From: Amoebophrya sp. A120 | Taxonomy: Eukaryota > Sar > Dinophyceae > Syndiniales > Amoebophryaceae | Length of the DNA stretch: 64,000 bases | NCBI GenBank assembly: GCA_905178155.1 | Contig: CAJINV010000010.1 | Coordinates: forward strand, 67,247-131,246 | Direction: 5' to 3' | Part shown: piece after piece, positions 32,147 through 47,100 of the stretch | How the letters are laid out: every line of letters begins with the position of its first letter | Position numbering within the stretch: position 1 is the stretch's first letter | Program-made: the position numbers and the translations under genes | Notes under the pieces: model-generated | Told to the model about the DNA's origin: nothing | Database searches by the model: none | What the model saw: only the letters and a program-made list of their open reading frames with translations

Positions 32147-35100
32147 TTAGACCCACACTTCCGTGCTGCCCGTGCCAGGGCTAGTAGCAGCCTCGCCGAC
32201 AGAGTGGGTCTGCTCCCTCGGTGACGACGACGAGTCCACCTTTCGATAATTTTCTATCCAGGATGAAAAAACATCATCCACCCGCATCCATTTTTTGCAT
32301 GACAAACAATGGATCTTATGCATGTTTTGCATGACAAATTGGATGGGGATGGGTGCCTTTATTTCCTGGATATCTTCATCCGTCGCAGAAGTAGAACTCG
32401 AGGACTTCGCCGTCGCCAAGCCCACCGCCTTCTTCCCGTAGTCGAATGTCACGTATGCAATACAAATACTTCTCGCACATGTACAAAGTGCATGACAAAT
32501 TTTCCCAACTTAGAAGAAGCAACTTCTTGTCACGCTGCGGATAGAGGTTTCAAGGAAAATTTTGAAATTCAGATGAAACCGCACATATTGTACGTGTCCG
32601 AGAAATTATTTCCTGCGGATATCACGTAGTACTTGCGCATGAACGTGTCGCCCAAAATCCACAGCGGGCCGCTCGGCACGTCGATGGGCAGAATTGCGAA
32701 CAGGCACTGGCCCATCACCATGGGAATTTTCACATCGTTGCCGTCGAGTGTGAAATCATGCCCGTTCAGGCTGAAATATGCATTGCAAATAAGTATGTCG
32801 TCCTCTCCTGCTGGGTCTGAATTTCAAACCCTACCTGCAATGCGAGTATCATCAGCAAGAGAAATAATTTTCAGAAAATACTCGCATAATTGCAGAGTGG
32901 CCGCTTTTGCTGCCAGCGTCAGAGATGAACAGCAGCAGAAGTCTGCTGAGCAGTCTTTTTGCTGATTCATTCGTATTAAAACGCATCACAAACTGCCACC
33001 AGGCATGACAAACAAAACTTCCCAGTTGTCGTCGTCGTGTTTATGCATTACAGATCTTGTTGTCCTTGAGGTCTTGCATTACAAATTTGCAATGCATATG
33101 AAAGTGAAGGTCCCTATGGGAGCGTCAGGATCGAAATCGACAAAATCGAAAAAAAATTCTGGCTGTACTTGGCGGGGGCCTTCAGGGCACCCCCTCCGGG
33201 ACCCGTTTCGATTCTGACACACTCAAGCATACCGTCGCGGCTAGCGGGAAAAGGTCCGAGTGTGTCAGAATCGAAATGCGAAATCCCGGCACCCCTCCAG
33301 GGGGCCCCTGGGTTTTTTTTCGATTTTGCGAATTTCGATCCTGACGCCTCCATAGTCCCAATGTCCTTGTCGCAAGGAATCAACATCTTCCCGAAGATAT
33401 CCTCTGCGAAAGTATCGCACTGGTACAGTATAAATGCAAGTCTTGCATTACAAATCTTGTTCCCAAAGCAAATCAGCATGACAAATTCCATTTCTCGTAC
33501 TGAGCAATTTTGGAAAAATGCAATCCTTTGCTACTAGTAGTAGTGCGATATTACTTTTGCAATTCATAAAAAATGTTCACCGCACCTACCTTGGACGCCA
33601 GGGCGTTGACCTGGAGTCAGCAGAAGTTTGGTCTTTACATTGCAGGGCCAAAGATAAAGAAGCATCAAGTACTTAATTAATATTATATAAGACAAAGACG
33701 AAGCGGGGGCGGTCGCGGTCAAACGCGGGTCGGGTAAACGCGGAGGAGGCGGTCAAACGCGGGGCGCCCAAACGCGGCCGCGCCCCGGCAAAATCGCGGT
33801 CGTACCCCGGCAGAAGCGTGGTCGTGCCCGCAAAAAAACGCCGGGCGCCCACCCAAAACGCGGGGGCGGTCCCCAGAGGGGCGCCTCGCGGTCGCGCTAA
33901 TCCCGCCGCAGTCGCGGTTTTGCAATCTTGGCCAAGGCCGGTCGAGGCGGGGGCGCGGCGCGTTTGGCCTCGATTTGGGGGGGCGCGGCCGCGATTTCGG
34001 CGGCGCGTTTGACCGCGATCGACCGCCAAGACAAGGGCGGAATCGCGGGGCGGTCGAAGGCGTCGCGCTTTTTCCCGGGGCGGTCGGGGGCGCCGCGGTC
34101 CACCGCGGTGCGGTTAAAGGCGCCGCAGCCCACCGCGGTGCGGCCAAAGGCGCCGCGGTCCATCGATCCCGGTGCGGCCAAAGGCGCCGCGGTCCATCCC
34201 GGCGCGGCCAAAGGCGCCGCGGTCCGCCCCGGTGCGGCCACCGGCGCGCGCCGCGGCCCGGCCCGGCGCGCCACGGACGGTCAAAGGCGCCCCGGCCAGA
34301 CAAGGGGTCGCCTTTTGCGGTGCGGCCGAAAGCGGCGCGCGCGCCCCCCCCCGGGGCGGCCGGGCGGAGGCGCCCCGGCGATGTATGCGCGGGCGGGACC
34401 ACCGCCATCCGCCGCCCGAAAAGGTGGCGGAGCCAAGTAAACACACATGGCCGCGCGGCCCCGCGGAAGGCTGACGCGCAAAACATGCGTCCCGCTTCCT
34501 CCTCTGCTGCCGCCCCCTGCGCGCGCTTTTATTTTTCTAGCCCCGCCGGGGGCGCGCACTTTCTTTCGCCCGTCCCGCATTGCCGCGGCCGGCGCATTCC
34601 TCTGCCCGGCCTCTGCCCCCTGCTTTCTAACAACCTTTCCTCCACTGGCACCGCCCCTGCTCCCTTTCTCTCCACTATTCCTCCACTATTCCTCCAATTT
34701 CCTCCTGCCCCCTGCTTTCCTCCACTTTCCTCCACTGCCCGCCGAGTCTGGGCCCCCCTCACCCTCCCCTCACCCTCCCCTCACCCTCCCTCCCCTCCCC
34801 TCACCCCCCCCTCACCCACCTTGGACGCTAGGGCGTTGACCTAAAGTCAGCAGTAGTTTGGTCTTTCAATTGCAGCAGGGCCGAAGAAGAAGTATCAAGT
34901 ACTTAAGAAAGCGCAGATTGAAAGTGTCAGTTTCTATATTGAAAGAAAAAACTGTGTTAGTGTAGGTATTTCAAAAAGTGCGATATTTTTTAATAGCGAA
35001 AGCTCAAGATTTTTTTCAAAGCAGGTAAGTCCGGTTTTCTTAATGCTGCCTCTGCTGTGGTGCTTGGAATGCAAGTAGCTAACGGTTGCTTCGGTAATAA

Positions 35101-38100
35101 TTGTCTTTAGCTAGTTAAGGAGGCAGGACTCATGTTTCTGCTTCGAAACCCGCCGGACATCGTCGCAGTACTCCTTCAAGTCGGTACCTGGCCCCACCTC
35201 ATAACAAAAAGCCCTAAATTCGCAGTAGTTGTAGCCTCGTAGCATAAGACCAGGCTGCTTGCGTGAGACACTGCGTCAGAGCGGCGGCTTTGTAGCATAT
35301 CCGCGTAGAAGCCAGGCAAGGATCAGCACAGTAGTCCTTAGATAGCGCCTACACAAGCTCGACAGGTAGGGCCTTCTGCGATGGCATGATCTCACTCAGA
35401 ACAGGGATCTTCTTTAGCAGCGAGCAGCGTGGTTCCCAAATTCGAGCCGTTCAGACAATTGCTGCGCATGACAAATCCTGCATTGACTGACAACCTTAGT
35501 CCATTTCTACCATGTAGAGCCCTCTTTGCACTGCTTCCAAAATCAAATCCAGGGATTAACTTCTTCGCGCGATTTATCGCGCCCTGCTCTTTGCTTTTCT
35601 AGCATTACAGATTTCATCCTACGACTGCGCTATTTTTTCTTATTACTGCTTAAGACTAGACTTAGCCACCTTCTGCACGCGAACCTTCTGACTTTGGTCT
35701 TTGTTTCCCGTACCTTTATCAAAATACACCACCACAAAGACACCTCCTTGGCCATGCTTAGCCCGCGCGAGGTTTTTGCTCGTGTGGTAAGCATCGCGCT
35801 GGGTGCTTTGTGGGGGCTTTTTCGCCCAATAACACGTCCTCCGACCCTCCTCACCGAAAGCAGCAACGCGATGTCGCGAGCCAACGTAATCCATGCGGCG
35901 AAGCTGTCCGGCGATTATTCCGCCTTAAACGCTTCCGAAAAGAAAAAAGAAGCGGCCCGCCTCTGGAAGGCGATGAAGGCCTTGGGTTTGTGCTATCATG
36001 CGCCCAAAGATTTGCACCTGATGATGGACGACATCCAGGAGCAGATCGACGAACAGGAAAAACGGCCGGAAGAACAGATTTCCGGCCAGGTGTTTTCGGG
36101 GGAGCGCTACAAAAAGTATTTGCTTTTGTGCCCGTTTTTGCATCGGCTGCTGCTTGGCATTTTCTGGCCCCAGCGACAGTGCCTCCGGGGGTGTCATGCA
36201 GATAGGAACTTGCATGGTCCGAAGGTGTATGGTTGTCCTAAAGATAAAGGGGCATGGAAAGCAAAGACCGCAGTTTTTTAGCCCAACAGCTGGCCTCGAT
36301 GCGCTTGTGACTCTTCTACTACTTCTTCCCACAGAAAAAAACTACTTCACCATGCCAATGCTGAGAATTTTTCACAACAGCGGGTGGCTGGACATTGACC
36401 TCAAGTACCACCAGAAGTGGATTGCTTTGCTTTTCGGATACGACACGCAGGATATTGAGCGCGTGTTTGTCTCAGCGTCGCAGGCAGTGGCGATTTACAA
36501 ACTCATGGGCGTGAAGGGATCCCATGTATTCTCTATAATTTGTAATGCGCGCAAGCCTACATATCTTTTTTCATCTTCTGCTGCACCTGAGCACCCTAAA
36601 GACGAATCCCGATCATCTCTTCCTCTCCGGTCGTAACCAACTAAAAACAACTTCACACAGCCGCCCAAAGGTGCGGAAAGGGCCCCCAACGAAAGAACGG
36701 CAGTTGCGGAACTGCAGAAATGGAAAACGGAGAACCAGAAAGGTTTCAAGAAGGCGCAGGTCGCCGTGACGAAGGCGGTCAAGAGCGCCTTCCAGCCCGA
36801 CTCGTCCAGTGATTCCGATGACGACAGCGACAAACAGTCCGCCCTCGGCTCCGGAACTGACGACCAGACGACCGATGAGGACGACAACCTGCGCAAGCGC
36901 GGCCGCAATAAGAATCGGGGGAAGAAGGACGACAAGAAGTCGACCAAATCTATCAAGGTATAGTCTAGCTGTGTTCCTATTTTTGCAATAGTCCCTGATC
37001 TGCCGGTCATCGAGAGCTTGCCCTGTCTATCTCGTTGGTTTCGAAAGCCATCTTGTCTGAAATCCACAAGTAACATCTTCCCCAGGACCGCCAGCCCGTG
37101 TTGGCGATCAAAGATGCCCCGCGCAAGTCCAAGCGCCGCGACCCGTCTTCGGAAAAAAAAACCCGCCGTTCCCGCAGTACCCGCCGGAACAAGGAGAAGA
37201 AGCGTCAGCGCAAGGGTATGAAGTGCAAACTTTTGTCACTAGTGGCAATCTGTCATGCGGAATTGGCATCAAACCTAGCACGAAAGGCAAGAAATCCGCA
37301 TTACAGATTGGGGCACTAGTGAAAAAGTTTGCCTTGCATAGCCGAGTCGTCGTCGTCTGAATCCGAGGCCCCTGCCTCCCGCAGCCGCAAAACGAAGACT
37401 ACTTCCAAGTCCTCCAAAGAACCGATTGGAAAACAGTCCGCGTCTTCCCGCCTCGAGAAAAAGAACGTCGTCTCGGGCAAGAAGAGCACCAAAAAATCTT
37501 CGGGCAAGAAGCTGACTTTGCATGTGAAGTCGAAGAAGGACAAGACCCGGAAGCAGTTGTTCAAGAGTAGCAAGGATGTTTTCTCCGACTCCGATGCGGA
37601 GGAAGAAGCTGATGCCGACGACCTGGACGCCCTCCGCTCGGAAGATGAGCGTGACCCCTTGAGCGACGAGCTGGATTCCATGATGAACAGCAGCGACGAG
37701 GACTTTGTGGACGACGAGGATGCGTCGGAGGAAAGCAGCTCCGAGCAGTATTCGGAGGGCGAATTAAAGCGGCTGGAGAAAATCAAAAAGAAGAAGGAGC
37801 AGCAGACGTTGGAATCCCGCTCGAACAAGAACGACAAGAAACCGGCCAAAGAGGATAAGAGCAGCAAAGGCAAGAATGGCAAGGACAAGGGGTCGCCGGA
37901 TCACAAGAAGCCGGAGGTGAAGATTAACGCTCCGGGTACGGATGACCGCCCGAAACCTAAATCCCGCGTGGTTAACCGCAACAAGTTGCAGGAGGAACTG
38001 GAACAGGAGGCCAAGAACAAGAAAAAGGATGCGGGGAAGGCGGGCAAGGGTGAACCGAAGGAAAAAACACCGGGTGGGAAGAATGGAGACAAGCAGAAGC

Positions 38101-41100
38101 CGACTGGTTCGATTCTGGATACCCCCAGCACCCCGGCCAAGAACAAGTCGCCCAAGGAGAAGCTTGGCTCGGCCCACAAGTCCTCCGGAAAAGAGTCTTC
38201 TTCTGCGCTGCAGACCCCCCCTGCCTCGGGAAGCAAGGCGAAGAAGAAGGCCGGAAAGAATGGCGACACCCCGCCGTCCAGCAGCAGCAAGAATACCAGC
38301 TCCACCCCGGTTGGCGATTCTTCCAACGCTCCCTCTTCGCGGGCTACGCCGAGTAGCGGTTCGAAGAGTAGCCCTGCCGCCGGCAGCAGTGGCAAGAACA
38401 CCGGTAAGGGGACGGAGTAAATTGGCAGCCACCTGTCGTGCGATTCGGAGGAAGGTTTTTCTATGATGTTGGCCCTCATCATAGGTGGTCCGGGACGTGT
38501 TTTTGGCAAGAATATGCATCACAAATTCTCTTCTATAGATGGAAACTGCAGAAAGATTGTATCTCACTAGATATTTTAAGGCGTAGATCTCCCACGGGAT
38601 GCTCTACCAACTTCACAAGCAGCTGGCTTTGCTTCGTATTTCTACTTGGTGAACTAGACAACTCTCCTAGATGTTTAGAAATCGCGATGACCTAATATGT
38701 TTTGAAAGGAAAAGCGCATGGATTGCGCTTCTGGTTCTCGAGAAGAACTCATATCCAAAGTGGTTGTATACCGGCTAAGTGTTGTGAGCTGTTTCACAAC
38801 TTCAAAGCCCACGAGGCGAGCTTTTTACTTTTGACGATTTGGAATAGCTGGAGCATGGCGTAGCATGCGCGCGCACCCCGTCCCGCAACGCCAAAAAGAG
38901 CGGGCGGCGGTGATAGACTAATATCGCGCGCTAGAGCTATTGTGTCCCCTGATCTATTTCGCCAAGCATGGCACGGGTGCCAGAAGTTCTCTTCGGCCAA
39001 TGCGGCACTGCGACCTCCTGTCGAGAACTTGTATCAAACCAGATCAGCAGCGTGTAGATAGCAAGAAACGCCGCCCCGCGCTGCAGATGACAAGCGTGGG
39101 CGGAGGCTGGGGCTCTGCAGATGTACTATTTTTCAGCTTCGGGGGGCCAAGATTTCCAAGGATGTATCCACTCACCCCGAGGCGCCGCCGCATTACAAAT
39201 ACTCTTCCACTTGCTCTGCCCTATCGCAGGACAGGCCTTGAAGCTGACGCACTTCATCTAGTTGGGCACTTCTTTTTCCCTTGGAACCGCAGCGACACAC
39301 TTGTGCTAGTATCAACCCTTCAGAGTTGGAATCTGGCAGACAGACAGGACCTTTTCACTACACTTCGCCAGCAGTATAATTATCCACAGCGGGAGGCTGT
39401 TGCATTTCTTGACTTCCGTATTTTTTGAACGCGCATCTTTACCGACTACGACTTACGCTAATTCTTCTGCATATTTACCGAGGTTTTTTATTTTCTCTTC
39501 GATTCTTTTGTTTCTGCATTACAAACTACGAGCTTTTGCATGTTCAACACCTGTGAGAATGGTTTTAGCCAGCTTAAAACACGTCCAGAGCGGCACCCTC
39601 GCCCTGGTGAGGATGTTGCCGGAGACACAGCGCGGCAACTGGGCGAGGAAGAAGAGCACCCGTACGAAAATTGTCTGTGTTGCGATTTTATGTTGTTTTC
39701 TAGTCACCCCCGATCACGCATGACAAATTCCAAAAAGAGACACAAAACAACTGGAATCGCAACGACGTTCAGGTGGCATATTGTTACGGAAATCCTGGCG
39801 GGATTGGAGGCGCGACATGGCCCTTGCGTACCCGCTTCCGGGCGCCTTGGACTTGGACAAGGGCGAGACGCGCGAGGATTTCGGGACAGAAATGGTACTC
39901 ATGACGAGCATAAAACTGCCTGCGTTTTAGGTTCTTTAGACACTGACCCTCGTATCTATGACCCTAGATGATGAAATCTGTAATGCTCAGGCTGTTCAAG
40001 AAAGTTCTGATCATGTTCTGGCGCAAAAGCGGGCGCCACCAGGTCCGGCTTTTGCACATGTTTCGAAAATGTCAACTCAGGTTTTGTTTCTCGACTGGAT
40101 GGAGGTACGCGGGTACGAGCAGCAGGTCCAGAGTTATTGCACTTCCGTGAGAGTGGACCACTCGCAGCTGGCGGACGACAGCGGGCGGCTGTTGTTGGCC
40201 TCCGCATTGGAAAAGCACTACTGTCAGGAGGAGCTCAGCAAACGCCACCAATTGGTAAAGATTTTCACACATCAAGCAGTCTGTGTTGCGTGAGGTGGTA
40301 GCTGTGATTCCAGTTTTCCAATTAGAATGCGCCTGCTCGTATTGTCTTCGTCTTTGGTCCCATAGTTCCCTCCTGGGCTCTTGGTCCTCGGCCAGGGTGC
40401 TTTCAAATAATGTTTCGAAACTCCGAAAAACGGAACAACGTCCTGCGCGGAGTCATTGACGCCGTTATCTGGATCCGGAACCTCCTCGGGGGCACCTCGG
40501 TCTCGTTTCCGGCTGAGTACGAAGACCTGCAGGACATGCAGTGGAACAGAACAATCTGTATTGCGCAAGACAAATCCACCAAGGGCCTGGAGTCGAAGAA
40601 CGGGATCCAGGTACGCAGTACATTTGTAATGCATGACACAAGATTTCTGATGCAAGCGCGTATATTTGTCATGCGTGGGATCGCCTTTCAAACAAAAATC
40701 CACTCTCGCAGGTCTATCTCACGTTCCTGGTGATGAGTACATACGAGTTTGTGACCCAGCTTTGGACCATGCCGCTTCAGCGTCCATCCGGCGTCATCGG
40801 GAGAGGAGGACGGCCCCGACCCCGCGCTGCGGCCCAAGCGATGGCAACCGATACGCTCAACGTTTTGCATTTTCTCGGCGGCAATCAATTGATAAACAAA
40901 CTCCGAGGACCATTCACGACCGGCTGGCGAGTTACTTGCGTGCTAGCAGGGGACCAGGAAGAGAGTATGACGAGAAGTTCGCACGCCCTGGCAATGGTGT
41001 TAAATTGTATACCAACAATCGGGCTCCACCATCGTCTTGCAAATGTCGTCAATAAGCTCTACGCCGCCTTGTCGCGGGTAAGAGAGGCGATCAGGATCCT

Positions 41101-44100
41101 GCTCGGCGGGCAATGGTCCCGCCAAAGTTTGCGCGGTTCGTACGAAGACGCGCGCTTGCGGTTGGTGGAGCGTGCGGAGAAGCATGGTTTCCGCTCCGAA
41201 GCGGTCGAAACGCAAGCCGGGATGTCGACTCTTGAAGCCCTGCAGACCTGTATATTAATAATTTTTGAATTTGTCATGCAGAAAATCATTTTTGTGATGT
41301 TCATCCCCCTCTCCCCTCCGGCCCTGAGCAGCCTCTCGCGTTACTTTTTTGCAGGCCAGGTTCTTGCTCCCGCTGCTGGGTGAATGAGGCGGATGCTTTC
41401 TTTAGAGGGAAGAACCGCCTTCGTCTGTTCCCAGCAGCGGGAAGTCGAACTGCGTGGCCTTTTCTGTAGGCCGAAGTCCTGGCTTCCGCTGGGGATTGGC
41501 GAAAAAAGCGATGTTGTCCTAGGGAGATCATCGCTTTTTCAATTTTGTCGAGCGGGAACTGGAACTCTCGGCTTTTTCGAAAGCCGAAAGTTCCAGCTCC
41601 CGCTCGACAAAATTGAAAAAACAACTCGGGCAGGGAAAAGAGAATAGTGAGAGTGTAGGTCACATCCAGGAAAAGGGAAGTTGACGAGTGTAGCAGAGAA
41701 AATCTTCTCCGGGGGGGGGTCAAAAGGACCTCCAGAAATTGCATTACACTCGATCAATTCTCTTTCCCAAGATGGCCATTTACACTGATTCTTATTTCTT
41801 TTTATAGGTGGGGATTAGGAAAAAGAAAATCGCGAGTGTAGCAATTTCATTCTCGCGCTGGGGGGGTGGTTGGGGGGGGTCGAAAAAGCACCTTGATTTC
41901 AACGCGATCTCGAGAATTGGTTTTGCACTTACACTCACGAAAATATCTTTTTCGCCTTCAACTTTCCGGACTTTTGTCTTCATAAAATGAAAACGCAACA
42001 ATACCTTCCGACCAGGTGCCCGCCTCGATTCGATGGTCGAAGCGCGATGGTTCGCGGAGATGCGAATCGCGTTGCTCCTGTTGAAATCCAGCCAGGCGAT
42101 CCCCCTGGTTCTCTACGAGATGTTAAGTGGAAACAGTCCGCTGCGTCTTTCGCTGGGCCCGGGTGAAGAAGGTGATCCCGCCGTGACCGAAATGGGCGAC
42201 CCGGTGGATTATTGGGACCTGGCGCCGCGGCAGGTGGAAGTAGTGGAAGAGGGGCCGGTGCTTGGGTTCGATACTAATCTCTTGGCCGGTGATCTTGCTG
42301 CCATCGAAGAAGCCGAGGTGGCTTTTGAGGCGGCCCGCGAAGAGCGAGAGGAGGAAGTTCTCTTTCGACCGGGAGTTGACGATGTGGATGTCGATGGAAA
42401 CAATGCTGATCTTGCTCCGCCCGACGTGCCCCTACTGCCGGTTGAGGAACTTTTCGGGGACGGAGAGCTCGACTCTATCTTCGACGAAGAGCCAGATGCC
42501 GCCGCTGAGCCTGCTCCTGCTCCGGTGCCGGGTGATCCTGCTGACAATGACAACGCAGTATGAAAATGAAAACAGAACGCCTGCGAATGGCTTCGAGATG
42601 TTTTTGCATTCAAGACCATTTGACGCATTTGAATTTCGCATGACAGATTCTGAACTCATTCGCAGGCGCACTTTTTTCATTTTCATATCGCGCTCCGAAC
42701 GTCCGGGGGCGGGGACAAAACCAACGGATGACGGATAGGCAGAAGGTGATGGACCTCATCCATGCAATCGAGGCCTGCGACATCGACCGCGTGAACCACA
42801 CCCGGAACCTCTCCAGCCGCTACTACAAGCTACATCAACTTCATTTAGAGGTGACGGCGGGTGCTCTGCAGGAGCCGCGAAAGCGTGAAGCCTTAAAGCA
42901 GAAATACCAGGACGTCTTCCCGTCATTGGACCTCGAAGGGAGCCACCAGCAGTTCCTCCAGTCCTGTGAGCGAGCTTTGCCGTCGATCTGCCTGGAAGCA
43001 GCCCGGGATGCCGCGCGACAAATCCACAACATCGACGAAGTGCAGGCCTCGTTCACGCAAATAATCTACAGCATGCGGCATTGGATGTACATGGTCTTCT
43101 ATCGTGTGCAGAAATCTCAGAGCTCCATGTTTGTCATGCAAGAATACCTCCGCAGCATCGTAGATTCGAAGGTCCGTGGGAAATCGGTTGTGTGTTTCTG
43201 CATGCAAACAACTTTTGGTGTGGTTGTGCATGACAAACATGGAACTCTGAGAATTGTTCCTCCTGATAGCCGTGACCCCGCGTACAATCTTTGGTTTACT
43301 CTCGGGCACCGTCCCGACGAATGCCAGGCCTGGCTCCGGAACAACCTCGTCAAGTATGACGCCCTCGACCCCACGAACCGCGACGGCTTATTCCGCCGGA
43401 AACTTCCCGTCTTTGCTAATTGGATTCAGAACCTGCTCCGGTCGGACGAGCAGCTGGCGAAGGACGTTCTTGACAACATCCCGGTGGCGGGAAGTACGTC
43501 CGACTTCGAGCAGGAAAATCATTGGAGATATGTGACGCTGGCACAAAGGATTTTTCGCAAACTCCAGGGGCGGTTCCTTCTTTCGGCGGCACGGGATCGG
43601 TGGAGGAATAAGATGAAGCTTTTCAACCCGTTCCCCAGCCTGTGGGGCAGCACCGCCCGGAATGCTACCATTGCGCCGTCGAAGCTGCGTCCTTTCCTAA
43701 ACGACCCGCAGCAGGAGGTTACCGCGGAGACGGTCCGCGCCCATGTTTCCGAAGTCGCCGCGAAAAACGAGCAGACGCCAGTACAAATCTTCGCACAGGT
43801 GGAAGACATTCGGTCCTCCCACCAGCTTCCTGCAGACATGGCGGCAATTCGTGACGAGGTCCGACACGAGGCTCTCTCGGCCGAGATTCAGGTTGCAGGG
43901 ACCAACTACTACAGCCACAGCCTCCAGGTGGCGCCATACATGGAGGCGTCGAAGGTGGAGGCGGTTGCGGACATCCCGATTCTCCAGGAGGTTGGCGACA
44001 GAGTAGGCTGTGAAACATGGGGCTGCGCTCGGGCAACGTTTGTAATGCGGTGGCACAAAACCAAAGCCGTTCCTCCTCGTTCCAAAATGCCCTTCGCAAC

Positions 44101-47100
44101 CTGTGTTTCACCTTTCCATACGTTGTCGACTCGTGTTACCGCTTCAGACATTGGGCTGCAGATAAAAAGCCGCTGGGTATGCAATGAATTCATGCACCAC
44201 CAAGCCCTTCCTTTTTTAGAATGCATCAAATACGCATGACAGATTTCGCTTCAAGTCTCTGCAAAAGCAAGAAGGTGGGCTTGGTGGCAGGACGATCGCC
44301 TTTCATATGTGTTGCGGTTGACGAGGAGGCCGTCGGGTTTCGGTGGATACTGGTGTTGCAGATTTTGCTATGCTGGGAATAGTAAGTCTTGCAAGGTCAT
44401 GCACACGGCAATCTAAACCCGTACCTCCGGAACGTCCGGGGGCCCCGGTAATGTTTGCATGTGTCATGCGAGTGGTTAGTCCTACATTTTACAGATGAGA
44501 CGCAGAATGGTTTTCAGTATTCCAGATTTCGTTGGGCAGATGCCGCGCAACTGAATCAAGGCCATTGCCGCCGCATAAAAGCGCAGCAAGACGCTCTATT
44601 CACCTGCATACTCGCAGGGACTTTTCTACGGTCTGCTGCTGTCGCCGAAGGAGCCCTACGTGTACATGTTGAACCCGGCGAATTTTACCCCCGTGTGTGG
44701 TCTCACTGCCCATCTTGCTGTAATGGTCTTATGTAGAAAAACCTTCCGACCCTACAGATGTTTGCGATTCTGGTACTTTGTGATGCAATTTTCCCGGAAG
44801 TGATGTCGTGCAGACATGTTGCAACCAGCATCACAAACCCCGCGGTCGTTTTTCTTCACTTGGATAAACCAACTACCGAATCCAGTTCGACAATGGGAGG
44901 CTGTGCGTCCACTTCTTGAATACGGATTTCATTTTGTTCAGGGAGGCGATGACCCGGGCGATCGGACACATCCCCAGCCACCTCTTGAAAGAAATAATCC
45001 GGATGCTCACCGGCCTTGAAATTCTTTCGGACCCGCCGCTATGAATGTGAACGATGAGCGCCACCGCGGCAAGGTTACAAAGCGGCCGGAAGGGCAGTGG
45101 TCAGAAGTGCTGCTGCTCTTGTGGTTTTTTGCCGACCCGTGGCTGTGCTCTGCTTCTTCATCTTCATACTGTGCTGCCGACTTGCGCGAAATCTTCCAGG
45201 CGATGGCAGACGACAACATCGAGCTGGACAGCGCGGCTGAAATAATCAGGAGCAAGCTCACCTCCAACGTGCTCGAATTGGGCGCGATCGATGACGAGCC
45301 GGCTCGGAGGCGACGCAGAGGTGATGCCGGGAATGCTGCTGGGCAGGGCGGCGCCGGGCAGGACGGAGCGGAGCGTGCGGGGAGACGGGAGTTGGGGAGG
45401 GTGCGGAACAAAAGTCAACTTGCTCTGACGTGTCCGGCCTGCGAGCAAGATGTTTGTTTTGTTCGCCGAAGTATCCGCAGAACCGGCGGTAGCGGGTCCA
45501 TGCTACGGCGTGTCTGGCCACCGGGAACGGTTTTTGAGAACATGAGGAAGCCACAGATGAGCACCTTCATCGGGGCCCGGAACGACGACCGCCAGGTGAT
45601 TGCCTCGGTGTTCAAAGCCGGCGCATTGGAGAAGCACCAGCAGTCGTGCTTGCTGTGTCTCGACCTTGACATTGTTGAGCGGGAGATGGGGACCAAGCTC
45701 GGCGCCGTCCTGGAAATGGCCGAGAACTTGCAGGAGGGCGAGCAGGTTGTGGCTGAGGCTGGTGACGACTTGATGGGATGGCTGAGATTGTTTTCGTACT
45801 TCGTAGAGGCTCCGATATATATTCAGAGCCAGACATTGCCAGTTTTGATCTTATACAAACATGGAAACTACCGACCCTTTTTGGTTCGTTCTGCCAAGAT
45901 ACCGCTATAAAAACGCTGATAAATAGACTTACTGCTGGACGTAGACGCACTTTTACACCGGTTTCAGAAACAGTATCTTCTTCCTACACAGCAAGCCATG
46001 TCTGCGAGCTGTTCTTGCAGCCGTTGGCATTTCCGCTCATGCTGTCCTTTTATTCGAGATTCTCCTTTGATTTCGTACTGCCATTGTGCGCCAGCCACAG
46101 TGTGGAAGCAGGCGTGGAAGGTAGCGCCTTGATTCCCTAGAGGTTTGTATCTTAGCTCGTCTTCCGGTAAGAATTCACACCACAGCAAAACGCACTGCAT
46201 TTATTCCGAGGGGTTGTGAGAAGTCGACGTCTGCATTTTGGAAGGAAGAGCTTTGCTAGAAAAGCATGGGGCGCATGCTTCTGGGAAGTTGTCTTGCTTG
46301 AGCTGGTTTTTTGTCGTGAAAAGCTGTGAAGGAGGCGTATTTCAAAAACGGCCCGAAGAACCTCGCTCTGTGGTCCCGCCCGTTATTGCAACTGGAAAAA
46401 AGGGTGGGCCCGGGGTGCTGCTGCTGATATGTGTCCCGTCGTCCGTGTCTTCTTTGATACTCAATCTCCCTGGTCCTCACCTCCCGGCCCTGTGGAAAAC
46501 CATTCGAAACCTGCGCAAGATTTCCAACCCCGATCCTTCCTGCATTTGCTGCAGAGGCCCGCCGGAAGGTGTGGTTGCTTCAGGTCCCATAGACTAAATT
46601 GCCGACGCTACGTCGTTAACTTCCTCGACCTTCTTCAACATCCGCAAGAGCTTGATGGGATCACACATGTCTGCTGCGCTCAGATAGAATTCATCCGTCC
46701 AATCCGGACAGGCCGCAGGCACGAAGTCCAGGACTTCCGGATAAAGAGCGATCGTTCCAACCCATGGCGACCTGCATTGCCGTTAGTTTTTTCATGTATT
46801 TGCAGCACTCGGCCTCGATATGTTATCTATGCACTGCGGTAATGTCCACTCTTCATTCCATCAGCTCACAGCGGATAATCTTGAACAAAAAAAAGCACTT
46901 CCACATAGGGGCTTGAAGCATGCAGCACCTTGAATCGCACTCGGCGCAAGTATTTGCGCCCGAGATGCAAGAAACAGTGTCTAATGATGGCCATAATACG
47001 ACGGATCCGCCGGGTTTGGTGCGTAGCCATGCTCCACCAGCGACCGGACCGGCAAGAAGAACGACCCGGCGTGGGTTTGCTCCGGGCCCGCCGATTTCCG

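Noticed and set aside
33719-34844. Several ORFs of 100-289 codons rich in Arg, Ala, Gly and Pro on both strands
   Set aside because: They arise in most frames of a GC-rich simple repeat where stop codons are rare. No domain or start context supports them.
35526-35870. Longer N-terminal extension of the first nested gene, with Leu-rich stretch
   Set aside because: The extension lacks supporting context and contains probable non-coding sequence. I kept the later ATG but note 35754 as an alternative.
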